Assembly: GCF_025602895.1 (NCBI RefSeq)
Contig: NW_026516219.1
Location: forward strand, 828,258-892,257
Direction: 5' to 3'
DNA: 64,000 bases
Source of the DNA: Polychytrium aggregatum
Lineage: Eukaryota > Chytridiomycota > Chytridiomycetes > Polychytriales
Both the position numbers and the translations under genes were made by a program. How positions within the stretch are numbered: the first letter of the stretch is position 1; the number at the start of each line of letters is the position of its first letter. This document shows, piece after piece, positions 10,240 to 20,400 of the stretch. Below the pieces are notes generated by a model that was not told the origin of the DNA, did no database searches, and saw only the letters and a program-made list of their open reading frames with translations.

Positions 10240-11053
10240 ATGAGCAACCCCCGCCCACTTCCGGAAGCCTTCCTCAAGACCTTCCGTGCCCCAGTGTTTA
10301 CTGGGAAGAGCCGCTCCTCCTCGGTGGAGGACTGGCTGCAGCAACTCGAGGACTACCTCGATGCTGCCCAAGTCGCCCCCACCCACCACATCGTCGCCGC
10401 CAAGCTCTGCTTAAAGGACCAGGCGTACCGTTGGTACCGCCGCCAAGGGTTCGACGAGCAGAGCGAAGGTGTGTTTGACGACTTCAAGGACCGCCTCCGT
10501 CGCCGCTTCGGCAGCCCCAATGCTGAACTCATTGCCCGTGACAAGCTATACTCTCTCGTGCAGCGTGGTTCTGTGACCCGCTACATCGAGGAGTTTGAAG
10601 ACCTCTCCTCCCAGATTGAGGAGCTGGGCTCTGCTGATGCGATGTACCTCTTCCAGAAGGGCCTCAAGCCCAAGATCAGAGAGTACATCGCCAGCAACCC
10701 TGATGCCCGCAAGTCCCTGGACGTGATGATGGACGTTGCCGAGAACCTCGACAACGTCCAGTACCATGGCCGCCAGTTCTACCCGCAGCTGGCAGGCGGC
10801 CATCGGTCTCATCACGTCCCAGCCCGTCCGCCTCGCCCGGCCCCGCCCGCAAGACCCATGCCTGAGCCCATGGACGTTGACGTCAACGCCATGGAGGCTC
10901 GTGGCCCTCCCCGCTCCCGGTTCCAGCAAGCTGCCACTGTCTCCCCCAAGGACAGACAGAAGCAGGAGGACCTCCGCCATGGTTCCTGCTTCTTCTGTCA
11001 CCGACCGGGACACCAGGCCAAGGAGTGCCCCATGAAGTCGGGAAACGGCCGAC
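10240..11053 (+). pseudogene. gag: A4 gag, disrupted at its last codons by C1
   Basis: Identical to A Gag through the zinc knuckle and SGNGR. C1 begins exactly after heptamer (11040-11046) and spacer, so the normal stop and the hairpin are displaced and the frame reads a short tail into the C1 LTR. Frameshifting into pol is impossible here. Confidence 0.9.
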
Positions 11054-11844
11054 TGTTAGAGTCCGAAGGGGACTCAACGGCAAAAGAAGAAGTGAGCTCG
11101 AAGTGAGCTCAGGGAAGGCAAGGGTAAAGTCCGAAGTGGACTCGGAGAGGGAGCGAGGGAAGCAAAGATCCGTTCAAGATAAGACTAGTCTCGAAATGAG
11201 ACGTGAGGAACACTCAGAGAATAAAGTAGAAGGCACTTTATTTAGTCCTATTTTGAACGCTGAGGTTCGACTACACATCGCGGGGGTCAGGCTATTTATA
11301 GACAAGTCCGGACTTGGCAGCGAAGGGCGGCCAAGGGAGGGAAAAGTGGGCGATCGAGCAGGGCGAAGGGGGCGATGCACGAACGAGGGCCGAGAAGGAC
11401 CACCGAGACAGGCAGAGAACCAAAGCGAGGGAGGCGCAAGCAAAAGCGAAGCACCTGGCAGGAGAAACGTGCAAAGGCGAAGCAATGTGACTCAACGTCC
11501 AAGAAGCGGATTGGTCAAGTATAAGGTTGGGGCAAATGCATGCGAGATGAACAAGAGATCGGGGCGGTCAGGCAGGTCATGAGTCACCGGTGGTGGGACA
11601 CATGACCGGCAGCCGAATTGCAACCAATCGCAGCAAGGCGCGTGCACAAACAAACCGGCGCGTGCGAAGAAGACAAAGGAAGCGGAGCAGCGCGGGGAAA
11701 CGGAAGTGCGGAAGGAGCGGAAATGGCAGGCAAAAGGCGGAAAATTGGAGGGGAACTGCAAAGCTACACACAAACAAACAGAAAGGCAAAAGAACAGCCA
11801 AGTGTGCAGTCAAAGTGGAGAACAAGCAGAAGCTATCCCTAACA
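11054..11844 (-). repeat. C1 LTR (3' side)
   Basis: 791 bp, TGTTAG..CTAACA on the plus strand. On the coding strand it carries TATAAATAG and AATAAA. The polypurine stretch AAGGAAGGGGATGA abuts it on the inner side and contains the pol stop codon. Confidence 0.92.
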
Positions 11845-11856
11845 TCATCCCCTTCC

Positions 11857-14800
11857 TTAGCGACGAACTCCGGGCGTCGCCTTCGGCTTTGAGGGATAGC
11901 GAAGGTGGAAGTCAGCAACAAGATCAGTGGCGTGGGAAACATTGGCAGCGGGCTCCCAAGACCGGTCAGTCTCGGAATAGCCCTTCCACTGAACCAAGTA
12001 CTGTAAGCGACCACGGAAGAGCCGAGAATCGAGAACAGTCTCGACCTCAAACTCTTCCTGGGAGTCAACAAGAATGGGTGGAGGTTCGGGTTGGGTGAAC
12101 TCGGGAACAATGTCCTTCGTTCGGGGTTCAAGGAGGGATACATGAAAGACGGGGTGGACTTTGAGTGTGGAAGGGAGTTTAAGTTCAAAGGCAACGGGGT
12201 TGATGCGGCGAAGAACTTTAAAGGGGCCAAGCTTTTTCTGATCAAGCTTGTTGGAGGGACGAAGGGTGCGGATGTGGCGACGATCAAGAAAAACGAGGTC
12301 GCCAACGGAGATGTCGGGAGTGGGGAGACGGGATTTGTTGGCCTGCAAAGTGTAGGACTCTTGGGCAACCCGGAGGTTGGCCTTGAGATCCTCGAGAACG
12401 GTCTGAAGTCGGTCGACACGTTCTTCGGCAGAGGGCACAACAGAAGGATCACGGATGATGGAGGGATCAAAAATGGGGTGATGGCCATGGACTGCAAAGA
12501 AGGGAGTCATGCCAGTGGAGGTGTTTTCCGAGTTGTTGTAAGTGAACTCGGCAAGGGGAAGGTGAAGGGTCCAGTCGTCTTGCAGGTAATTGCAATGGAT
12601 ACGCAAATACTGCTCGATGACCTGGTTGAGAACCTCGGTCGAACCGTCGGTCTCGGGGTGGAAGGCAGAAGAAAGGGAAATCTTCGTCTTCAGAAGCTCA
12701 TTGAAGCGCCTCCAGAAGGCCGAAGTAAACTGAGTTCCTCGGTCCGAAACAATAGACCGGGGACAACCATGCAAGCGGAAGATGTGGGAGAGGAAGAGTT
12801 CGGCGGTTTGCTCGCCTGTAACCGTCTTCGTGGTGGGCACAAAGTGTGCTTGTTTGGACAGGCGGTCCTTAACCACGAAGATGGAGTCAAAGCCGTTCGA
12901 AGGTGGGAGATCCGTGATGAAGTCCATCGACAGGTCCCACCAACGTTCGGAAGGAACGGGGAGAGGGTGAAGTAAACCATAAGGGGAGTGACGGGACGGC
13001 TTGGCTCGCTGGCACGCTTCACAATTAGCAATGAAGCGACGCACAGACTTACGAAGCCGGGGCCAGTGAAAGTCCCGGGAGATGAGCTCAACGGTCTTGG
13101 CAAGACCAAAGTGACCAGCGGCAGCGGAGCAGTGACGTTGCTCAAACACTTTGAGCTGGAGCTCGGGGGAAGGGACAACGATCAGGTCTTTAAAGTAAAG
13201 GAGACCGTCACGGAAGGAGTAATCGCCATCAAGACGTTTGGCGTTGAAGTCAGAAAGAAGGGAACAAGAAAGGGTGGCAGCTCGAATCTCGGAAAGAAAA
13301 TCGGGGTTCGAGCCGATAACGGTGATGCTGTCGAGAGAAATAGACTCGAACAGCTGAAGGAAGTTGGTGGAGTGGAGGGAGTCACCAGGCTTTATCTCAA
13401 AGTCAGAACGGCGACTGAGAGCATCGGCTTTGGTGTTGAGGCGACCAGGGCGGTGGTAAATGCGAAAAGCAAAATCAGAAAGGAATTGGGCCCACCGGAA
13501 CTGGCGGCGAGAAAGTTGGGAAGCGGAAGTGAACCGGGTGAGGTTCTGGTGATCAGAGAAAACAAGAGTGGGATGATCGGGGTCGGCAGCCATCAAGTAA
13601 TGACGCCAGGCAGTAAAGGAATCGACAATAGCAAGGAGCTCTTTGTCGTGGGTGTCATAATTCACCTCGGCGGGACGGAATTGCCGAGAGTGAAAAGCAA
13701 CGGGGTGAAGAGCGCCGTCAGGGTCAAACTGGGAAAGGACGGCACCCAGAGCAAAGTCAGAAGCATCGGGCTCGATGACAGCGGGTTTGGAGAAATCAAA
13801 GTAACGAAGAATAGGTGCGGAAGTGAATGAACGTTTAAGAGAATCAAAAGCCTCTTGGGCCTCGGGAGACCAAGAGAAGGTGGAGGATTTGGTGGTGAGT
13901 GAAGTCAAAGGACGAGCAAGTGCGGAAAAGTCCTTGACGAAGCGGCGGTAAAAGTTTGCGAAACCAATAAAAACTTGGATGTCGCGAGCAGAAGAGGGAA
14001 CAGGCCAAAGGGAAACGGCCTCGACCTTGGCAGGGTCCATTTTAATGCCATCGGCAGAAATGATCATGCCGAGAAAGTCAACTTCAGAAAGGTCAAAAGA
14101 ACACTTGGCCGGATTGACCTTAAGAGAGTGTTCACGAAGGCGAGAAAGAACAAGCTTAACATGCTCCTCATGCTCCAGGGGATCTTTTGAGAAGATCAGG
14201 ATGTCGTCAAGATAAATGACAACACAGACACCAAGGAGGTCCGAGAAGATGTCGTTCATAAAAAACTGAAAAGCAGCGGGGGCATTCGAAAGACCAAAGG
14301 GGATAACATTGTACTCGTAAGAGCCAGATTTGCAAACAAAAGCAGTCTTCCACTCATCGCCCTTCTTGACACGAACCAAGTGGTAAGCATCAGGAAGGTC
14401 AAGGTGTGAGAAGACGCGGGCAGAAGAAAGTTTATCCAGAAGATCCTGGAAGAGGGGAAGAGGGTAGCGGTTCTTCTTCGTGATGGCATTGAGGCCCCGG
14501 TAGTCGACGCAAAGGCGAAGACCACCATTGGGCTTCTTCACGAAGAAGCAGGGAGCACCAACGGGAGAAGAGGATTTGGAGATCCAACCACGTGCGAGGG
14601 CGTTGGTCAGATACTCCGAAAGAGCAGATTCCTCGGCCGGGGACAAAGGATAGACTTTCCCCGGCTTTGGCAAACGAGGTTCCTTTCCATCCTCGGTCCG
14701 TACAAACTCAATAGACAAGTCATACGGACGGTGAGGAGGCAAGGAAGAAGGAGGGTCAGACTTGAGGCTGAAAACGTCGCCAAACTCATTGTATTTGAGC

Positions 14801-15678
14801 GGGACACCTCGAGAGTCAACAGGGGTGCCAGACTCGGCATACACCTTCGTCGTGAGCACGGACCTTATCGACACCGTAGGATACGTCTCCGGCGAAGGAG
14901 GACGGATATCCATTTGGGCAGCGAAAATGTCGAGCTTGTCTTCCCGTGCAAGACGGAGAAGACTCGCCGCATTAACGAGCTCAATGTCGGGCGAAGATAA
15001 AGCCGTTGGCTCTTCAGAAAGCGAAGCAGAGTCAAGGCGGGAAGAAAGGGAAGGCGAAGTGCCAAAGGAGGGAACCGGTGTAAGGGAAGGACCGGAGGGA
15101 GGAGTCAAAGGCGAAGTGCCCGAAGGGGGAGGCGAATAGCCGGAAGGGGACGAAGTGTCCAAGGAGGAAGCAGAGACATCCGCGAGGATGTGTCCATCAG
15201 CAAGGCAAGAGGGATCGGAGAACGAAAGGGAGAGGGACTTCCAATTGACAACTGGATTATGCAAGCGCATCCAGGGAAGACCAAGAGTGATGGGAGTGGT
15301 GGAGAGTCGAGTCACAAGAAAAGAAATCGACTCGGTGTGGGAACCAATGGTCAACGTCACAGGAACGGTTTGGAAACGAATGAAACCGGCCGAAGAACCA
15401 TCAGCAAGGGAAACGGAGTAGGGAGTAGAAAGAGGGATAAGAGAGAGTTTATGGAGATCCGCAAAGGCAGGATCAATGAGGGCAAGAGCGGTGCATCCAT
15501 CATCAATAAAGACAGAAAGGGAGATGGAGACCGGGCCAGAAAGACTCATGACGACAAGGGTGGCCGGAAGAAGAAGCTTATCGTCCGATAATGACGAGTC
15601 AGAGGGGGAAGATGTTCGTATCGCCGAACAGACCACCTCGCTTACTTGCGAGGTGCTGCTCGGCTGTGGGCATTTCCC
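11857..15678 (-). CDS. pol: C1 Pol polyprotein (protease, RT, RNase H, integrase, chromodomain)
   Basis: About 1270 residues in the -1 frame relative to gag; the open frame has no usable ATG at its start, so it is read by frameshift. Domains (approximate residues): protease near 75, where the expected D-S/T-G reads IDDGCTAL; a Ser/Pro-rich spacer; reverse transcriptase with VDYRGLN, IPFGLSNAP and YLDD near 505; RNase H with EPDASDFALG; integrase zinc domain (HCSAAAGHFG to CEAC) near 860; integrase core MDFITDLPPS, VSDRGTQF and HPETDG; C-terminal chromodomain (EVETVLDSR, YLVQWKGYS, SWEP) near 1225. The frame is intact. A second acidic residue in the protease triad is unusual and is shared by C2. 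Confidence 0.94.
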   Translation of the reverse strand, partial: GKCPQPSSTSQVSEVVCSAIRTSSPSDSSLSDDKLLLPATLVVMSLSGPVSISLSVFIDDGCTALALIDPAFADLHKLSLIPLSTPYSVSLADGSSAGFIRFQTVPVTLTIGSHTESISFLVTRLSTTPITLGLPWMRLHNPVVNWKSLSLSFSDPSCLADGHILADVSASSLDTSSPSGYSPPPSGTSPLTPPSGPSLTPVPSFGTSPSLSSRLDSASLSEEPTALSSPDIELVNAASLLRLAREDKLDIFAAQMDIRPPSPETYPTVSIRSVLTTKVYAESGTPVDSRGVPLKYNEFGDVFSLKSDPPSSLPPHRPYDLSIEFVRTEDGKEPRLPKPGKVYPLSPAEESALSEYLTNALARGWISKSSSPVGAPCFFVKKPNGGLRLCVDYRGLNAITKKNRYPLPLFQDLLDKLSSARVFSHLDLPDAYHLVRVKKGDEWKTAFVCKSGSYEYNVIPFGLSNAPAAFQFFMNDIFSDLLGVCVVIYLDDILIFSKDPLEHEEHVKLVLSRLREHSLKVNPAKCSFDLSEVDFLGMIISADGIKMDPAKVEAVSLWPVPSSARDIQVFIGFANFYRRFVKDFSALARPLTSLTTKSSTFSWSPEAQEAFDSLKRSFTSAPILRYFDFSKPAVIEPDASDFALGAVLSQFDPDGALHPVAFHSRQFRPAEVNYDTHDKELLAIVDSFTAWRHYLMAADPDHPTLVFSDHQNLTRFTSASQLSRRQFRWAQFLSDFAFRIYHRPGRLNTKADALSRRSDFEIKPGDSLHSTNFLQLFESISLDSITVIGSNPDFLSEIRAATLSCSLLSDFNAKRLDGDYSFRDGLLYFKDLIVVPSPELQLKVFEQRHCSAAAGHFGLAKTVELISRDFHWPRLRKSVRRFIANCEACQRAKPSRHSPYGLLHPLPVPSERWWDLSMDFITDLPPSNGFDSIFVVKDRLSKQAHFVPTTKTVTGEQTAELFLSHIFRLHGCPRSIVSDRGTQFTSAFWRRFNELLKTKISLSSAFHPETDGSTEVLNQVIEQYLRIHCNYLQDDWTLHLPLAEFTYNNSENTSTGMTPFFAVHGHHPIFDPSIIRDPSVVPSAEERVDRLQTVLEDLKANLRVAQESYTLQANKSRLPTPDISVGDLVFLDRRHIRTLRPSNKLDQKKLGPFKVLRRINPVAFELKLPSTLKVHPVFHVSLLEPRTKDIVPEFTQPEPPPILVDSQEEFEVETVLDSRLFRGRLQYLVQWKGYSETDRSWEPAANVSHATDLVADFHLRYPSKPKATPGVRR
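15623..15678 (-). promoter_or_regulatory. -1 frameshift signal at the C1 gag/pol overlap
   Basis: Coding strand: G GGA AAT (15672-15678) in the gag frame, 7-nt spacer, then a hairpin at 15623-15664: outer 9-bp stem (GCCGAGCAG/CTGTTCGGC, one G-U), 2-nt bulge, inner 8-bp stem CACCTCGC/GCGAGGTG and loop AAGTAA that contains the gag stop. Pol is in the -1 frame. Confidence 0.85.
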
Positions 15679-16595
15679 GAGTTCCGTTTGACCAGAACCG
15701 GGCACTGCTGAACATCGCGACTGCCGGGACAAGACTTTTCCCCGCAGTACAGGCAGAGACCCTGCTCACGACGTCGCTTTTTCTCGACGTCGGAGAGCTT
15801 AGCAGGGCGGACCGAGACAGAGTCAAGGTCCATGGGAGTGGGTGCAGAAGAGGAGGAAGAAGAAACATGCGCGGGAGAATGGTGGTGATGGGGAGCAGAG
15901 CGAGAAGAAGGAGGAGGAGGTTGGGAACGGGAGGAGATCTTGAGACGATGGAGGGCATCGTCGTACTCGACCGCTGCCTTGATCAACTCAGGCAGGGAAG
16001 CGGGAGCGGGGCGGAGACCGATGAGGTGGAACTTGACCTCAGACTTCAAACCCTCCTTGAAGAAGTGCATCTTGGTGGGTTCATCAGTCTGGACGCGGGC
16101 GGCGAGCTGGACGAAGCGGGTGGCGAAGGCTTGGCAGGACTTGAGCTGGACCAAGCGCTTGAGGTCGTTCAAGGCCTTATCTTGCGAGGAGGCCGTGTCC
16201 TCACCGAAGGTCGACTTGAGGGCAACTTCAAAATCCGCGAAGGAAGCCGGGAAGCGGTTGGCCATGTAGAAGGCGGCCTCGTACCACTTGAAGGCTTCAC
16301 CGCGGAGGAAGGAGGTGGCGTACAGGACCTTCTGGCGCTCGGGCGCGAAGAAGGCAGGATCGGCGAGGAAAACCAGGTGGCACTGGGCGAGGAAGGCCGT
16401 CGTTTCATCGCGGGAACCTAGGAACTCCTTGGGCTTGTTGACCTGGTAGACCTGGCGGGGAGCGGCGGCGGGAGCTTGCAGATCTTGGATCTGACGATGG
16501 AGAGCAGCGTTCTGGGTCATGAGGGCGTTCATACGCTCCTCCATGCGCGCCAGATACGCGTTGAGGTCTGCAGGGGGTGCAGCAGGCTCAGCCAT
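15642..16595 (-). CDS. gag: C1 Gag
   Basis: 317 residues from MAEPAAPP; the open frame extends upstream without another ATG. An N-terminal helical segment (LNAYLARMEERMNALMTQNAALHRQIQDL, coiled-coil-like) precedes a Retrotrans_gag region with AFKWYEAAFYMANRFP and FATRFVQLAARV. The C-terminal knuckle is abnormal: CLYCGEKSC is followed by a Cys eight residues later, so the pattern is C-X2-C-X4-C-X8-C without the usual His. C2 has the same pattern, so it is a family trait and not a mutation of one copy. Confidence 0.92.
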   Translation of the reverse strand: MAEPAAPPADLNAYLARMEERMNALMTQNAALHRQIQDLQAPAAAPRQVYQVNKPKEFLGSRDETTAFLAQCHLVFLADPAFFAPERQKVLYATSFLRGEAFKWYEAAFYMANRFPASFADFEVALKSTFGEDTASSQDKALNDLKRLVQLKSCQAFATRFVQLAARVQTDEPTKMHFFKEGLKSEVKFHLIGLRPAPASLPELIKAAVEYDDALHRLKISSRSQPPPPSSRSAPHHHHSPAHVSSSSSSAPTPMDLDSVSVRPAKLSDVEKKRRREQGLCLYCGEKSCPGSRDVQQCPVLVKRNSGNAHSRAAPRK

Positions 16596-16652
16596 CGGAT
16601 CGACGAGGGAAAGAGAGGCGAAAGAAGAAGAAAGGCCGGGAAGCCAAGAGGG

Positions 16653-16664
16653 AGCGTTCAAAAT
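16653..16664 (-). other. Self-priming site of C1
   Basis: Two bases inside the 5' LTR the coding strand reads ATTTTGAACGCT. The reverse complement, AGCGTTCAAAAT, occurs in the LTR coding strand at 16874-16863, starting 39 nt after the first T of the TATA box. There is no TGG-type tRNA site. This is the Tf1/sushi arrangement, in which the mRNA 5' end folds back to prime reverse transcription. Confidence 0.75.
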
Positions 16665-16666
16665 GA

Positions 16667-17457
16667 TGTTAGAGTCCGAAGGGGACTCAACGGCAAAAGA
16701 AGAAGTGAGCTCGAAGTGAGCTCAGGGAAGGCAAGGGTAAAGTCCGAAGTGGACTCGGAGAGGGAGCGAGGGAAGCAAAGATCCGTTCAAGATAAGACTA
16801 GTCTCGAAATGAGACGTGAGGAACACTCAGAGAATAAAGTAGAAGGCACTTTATTTAGTCCTATTTTGAACGCTGAGGTTCGACTACACATCGCGGGGGT
16901 CAGGCTATTTATAGACAAGTCCGGACTTGGCAGCGAAGGGCGGCCAAGGGAGGGAAAAGTGGGCGATCGAGCAGGGCGAAGGGGGCGATGCACGAACGAG
17001 GGCCGAGAAGGACCACCGAGACAGGCAGAGAACCAAAGCGAGGGAGGCGCAAGCAAAAGCGAAGCACCTGGCAGGAGAAACGTGCAAAGGCGAAGCAATG
17101 TGACTCAACGTCCAAGAAGCGGATTGGTCAAGTATAAGGTTGGGGCAAATGCATGCGAGATGAACAAGAGATCGGGGCGGTCAGGCAGGTCATGAGTCAC
17201 CGGTGGTGGGACACATGACCGGCAGCCGAATTGCAACCAATCGCAGCAAGGCGCGTGCACAAACAAACCGGCGCGTGCGAAGAAGACAAAGGAAGCGGAG
17301 CAGCGCGGGGAAACGGAAGTGCGGAAGGAGCGGAAATGGCAGGCAAAAGGCGGAAAATTGGAGGGGAACTGCAAAGCTACACACAAACAAACAGAAAGGC
17401 AAAAGAACAGCCAAGTGTGCAGTCAAAGTGGAGAACAAGCAGAAGCTATCCCTAACA
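16667..17457 (-). repeat. C1 LTR (5' side)
   Basis: 791 bp. Core promoter TATAAATAG on the coding strand at plus 16905-16913; predicted start about 16874-16880 by spacing and by the self-priming match. The right flank resumes A4 at CTAGGTGG. Confidence 0.92.
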
Positions 17458-20400
17458 CTAGGTGGCTCTGGAGCCCTAGTAGGAGACCAACGCCGTGGAT
17501 TGCTCAATGCAGTCCACGCGTCTCCAGAGGAAGTTCACCTCGCCCCCTCCCCCGAAGGAGAAACAAACCAAGTGTTGTGCGTCGTGCGAGAGGTGCATGG
17601 TGGCGCAAGCCGCCTGCCTCTCCACGAACGTGAAGAGAAAACCAAAATTGAAAACCAAAACAAAAAAGAAAATCAAGAACCCTTGAGGGACAGGACCGCC
17701 TGTGCCCTCACCCCTGTCAAGTCGTGTGTGTCGGATGCTTCCGACATGTGTCCGCAAGCCGTGGACGTCGTGTGCAATGGCGTGCTGACGCCGCAGGCCC
17801 CCGCAATGGCCGAACCCTATCCAAAATGTCCGAGTGGCCGTGATGAAGCCAACCAAGACCAAGTGTCGCCCGTTCCCCCAAGTCAAGTCATGGTGCAGGA
17901 GGCTGTGCAGGAGGACCATGAAGAGTCCCTGCTGTACCTCCCTGCCACCGTCCAAGGTCACACCGTCCGAATGATGGTGGACTCTGGAGCAAGCTGCAAC
18001 TTTGTCAGCAGACGCTTGCTCCAGGAGCTCAACATACATGCAACCAAGAAGAAGTCGCCGATGAGTGTGGCGCTTGCAGACGATCGTGTGCAGCAGTGCA
18101 CACACCAAGTGGTCCTGCGAGTGGCCCTCCATCCCAAGTACCATCCTGTCCTGTTGTTCCAAGTGATCGACACCAAGTTCGATGCCATCCTCGGCATGAG
18201 CTGGCTTGCTCGTGCCGAGCCGACTCCAGTCGTCGACTGGAAAGGCCGCACTGTCCGTGTTGGCCCTGACATTGTCCTGCAGGGCATGGCCTCACCCAAC
18301 ATGCCACCTCTCCTCTCAGCCATGCAATTCAAGAGGCTGATCAAGAAGGACACGTCGTTCCTCTGTGTCGTGCGTGAGGTCGACGACACCGACCAAGCCG
18401 GTCCCGGTCCCCCGCCTGTGGTGACCAAGCTGCTCGACGAGTACAAGGACGTATTCCCCGACCAGTTGCCACAATGCCTGCCACCCCAACGCACCGTCGA
18501 TCATCGCATCGACATCGAACCAGGCTCGTCGCCTCCGTCAAGACCGACGTACCAACTGTCGCTGACGGAGATGGACGAACTCAAGCGCCAGTTGGATGAC
18601 CTCCTCGCCCATGGGTTCATCCGCCCGAGCCAGTCACCGTATGGTGCACCAGTGCTCTTTGTCAAGAAGAAAGAAGGTGATCTCAGGATGTGCGTCGACT
18701 ATCGCGCACTAAACAAACAGACCATCAAGAACACCTACCCGTTGCCCAGGATCGACGAGTTGATGGATCGTCTGAGTGGAGCAAAGGTCTTTAGCAAGAT
18801 AGACCTCCGCTCAGGCTACCATCAGATCCGCATCCACGAGGATGATGTCCACAAGACCGCCTTCAGGACTCGCTACGGACTGTACGAGTTCCTAGTGCTG
18901 CCGTTCGGATTGACGAACGCACCTGCCACGTTCATGCAGCTGATGAACGATGTGTTCCGCCAAGAGCTCGACAACTCTGTCATCGTGTACCTGGATGATA
19001 TCCTTGTGTACAGCAAGGATGAAGCGACCCATGAAGGTCATGTCGCCCGCGTGCTGGCCAAGCTACGCGAGCACAAGTTGTATGCCAAACTGTCCAAGTG
19101 TGAGTTCTTCAAGAATCAAGTCCCGTTCCTGGGACACGTTGTCTCAGGAAGAGGAATCGAAGTCGACCCCGCCAAGGTCAAGTCTGTGGTCGAGTGGCCG
19201 CCGCTCGCATGCGTCTCTGACGTGCAGTCGTTTCTCGGTCTCGTCAACTACTACCGCCGATTCATCCCCGATCTGGCGCGCACTGCCGGTCCACTCACAG
19301 ACCTACTCCGCAAAGAGTGCCCCTTCGTGTGGGACCACCCACAACGCCAAGCGTTCGAGACCCTCAAGCACGCCTTGACGAACGCTCCTGTCCTCGCTGT
19401 GTTCGACCCGAACACGGATGTCTCCGTGCACACCGACGCCTCCGACTTTGCGGTGGGAGCTGTTTTGATGCAGGAGGGAAGGCCCGTTGCCTTCGAGTCG
19501 CGCAAACTGTCCCAACACGAGATCAACTATCCCGTGCACGAGAAGGAGCAGCTTGCGATCATCTACGCGCTGCAGAAGTTCCGAGTGTACCTCCACGGTA
19601 CCGCCAAGCCCTTCAAGATTGTGACGGACCACCAGTCACTGCGTTACCTCGACACCAAGAAGAACCTGAGCCGACGCCAAGCGCGATGGATGGAGTTCCT
19701 CGCCGAGTACAACTACGAGGTTGTATACCAGAAAGGCAAACTCAATGTGGTGCCTGACGCACTGTCCCGACGCGCCCGACTACCAATTGGCGTCACTGTA
19801 CGAGTCGACTGTCAGTGTCGACAACACGATGCTGGATGTTGTCCGAGACAACATCGCCAACGACAAACAGTTCGGAGAACTGTTCCGAAAGGTGTCTAAG
19901 CTCCCCAAGGACGACGAATCATCCGAGTACACAGTGCGTGATGGCCTGCTCCTCCTGAAGAAGGACAGCCGTGTCTGTGTGCCGGACATTCCGTCGTTGA
20001 AGACCAAGTTGCTCCAAGAGGTCCACGACTCGCCCCTCGCTGGACACTTTGGAGTCGAGAAGACATACGACCGACTGGCCAAAGTCGCATACTGGCCTGG
20101 AATGAAGCGCACCGTCGAGAAGTACATCGAGTCCTGCCATACCTGCAAGATGGTCAAGTCACGCACGACCCGAGAGCAAGGATTGCTGCAACCCCTGCCT
20201 GTTCCCGACCGCCCCTGGACCAGCATGTCCATGGATCTCATCACGCATCTACCGACGACCAAGTTGGACCACGATGCAATCGCTGTCTTTGTCGACAGGT
20301 TCAGCAAGATGGCACACTTTGTGCCGTGCCAGACGACATGCTCCGCGCCTGACCTTGCACTGCTGTTCTTCAAGCATGTGTTCAAGCACCACGGCCTCCC

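Larger units (their letters stand above)
8875..10728. repeat. Large inverted repeat: two 920-bp arms around a 14-bp spacer
   Basis: Left arm 8875-9794 (A3 gag start, leader, LTR) is the reverse complement of right arm 9809-10728 (A4 LTR, leader, gag start). The spacer 9795-9808 (GGTTTTATGTCAAG) matches the A pol segment that encodes FYVK in the chromodomain, so a sliver of a third A copy is trapped between the two. Confidence 0.9.
11054..17457 (-). mobile_element. Element C1, complete chromovirus with 791-bp LTRs (6404 bp)
   Basis: Opposite orientation to its host A4. The two LTRs look identical to each other but differ from those of C2 by several substitutions, so C1 and C2 derive from separate events. 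The flanks do not form a target duplication: left ends CCGAC, right begins CTAGG, and four host bases (CCTA) are missing between them. Confidence 0.93.

Noticed and set aside
12091-12975. Plus-strand ORFs opposite C pol (294 and 280 codons, also in C2)
   Set aside because: Shadows of the integrase and RNase H regions, with no recognisable domain.
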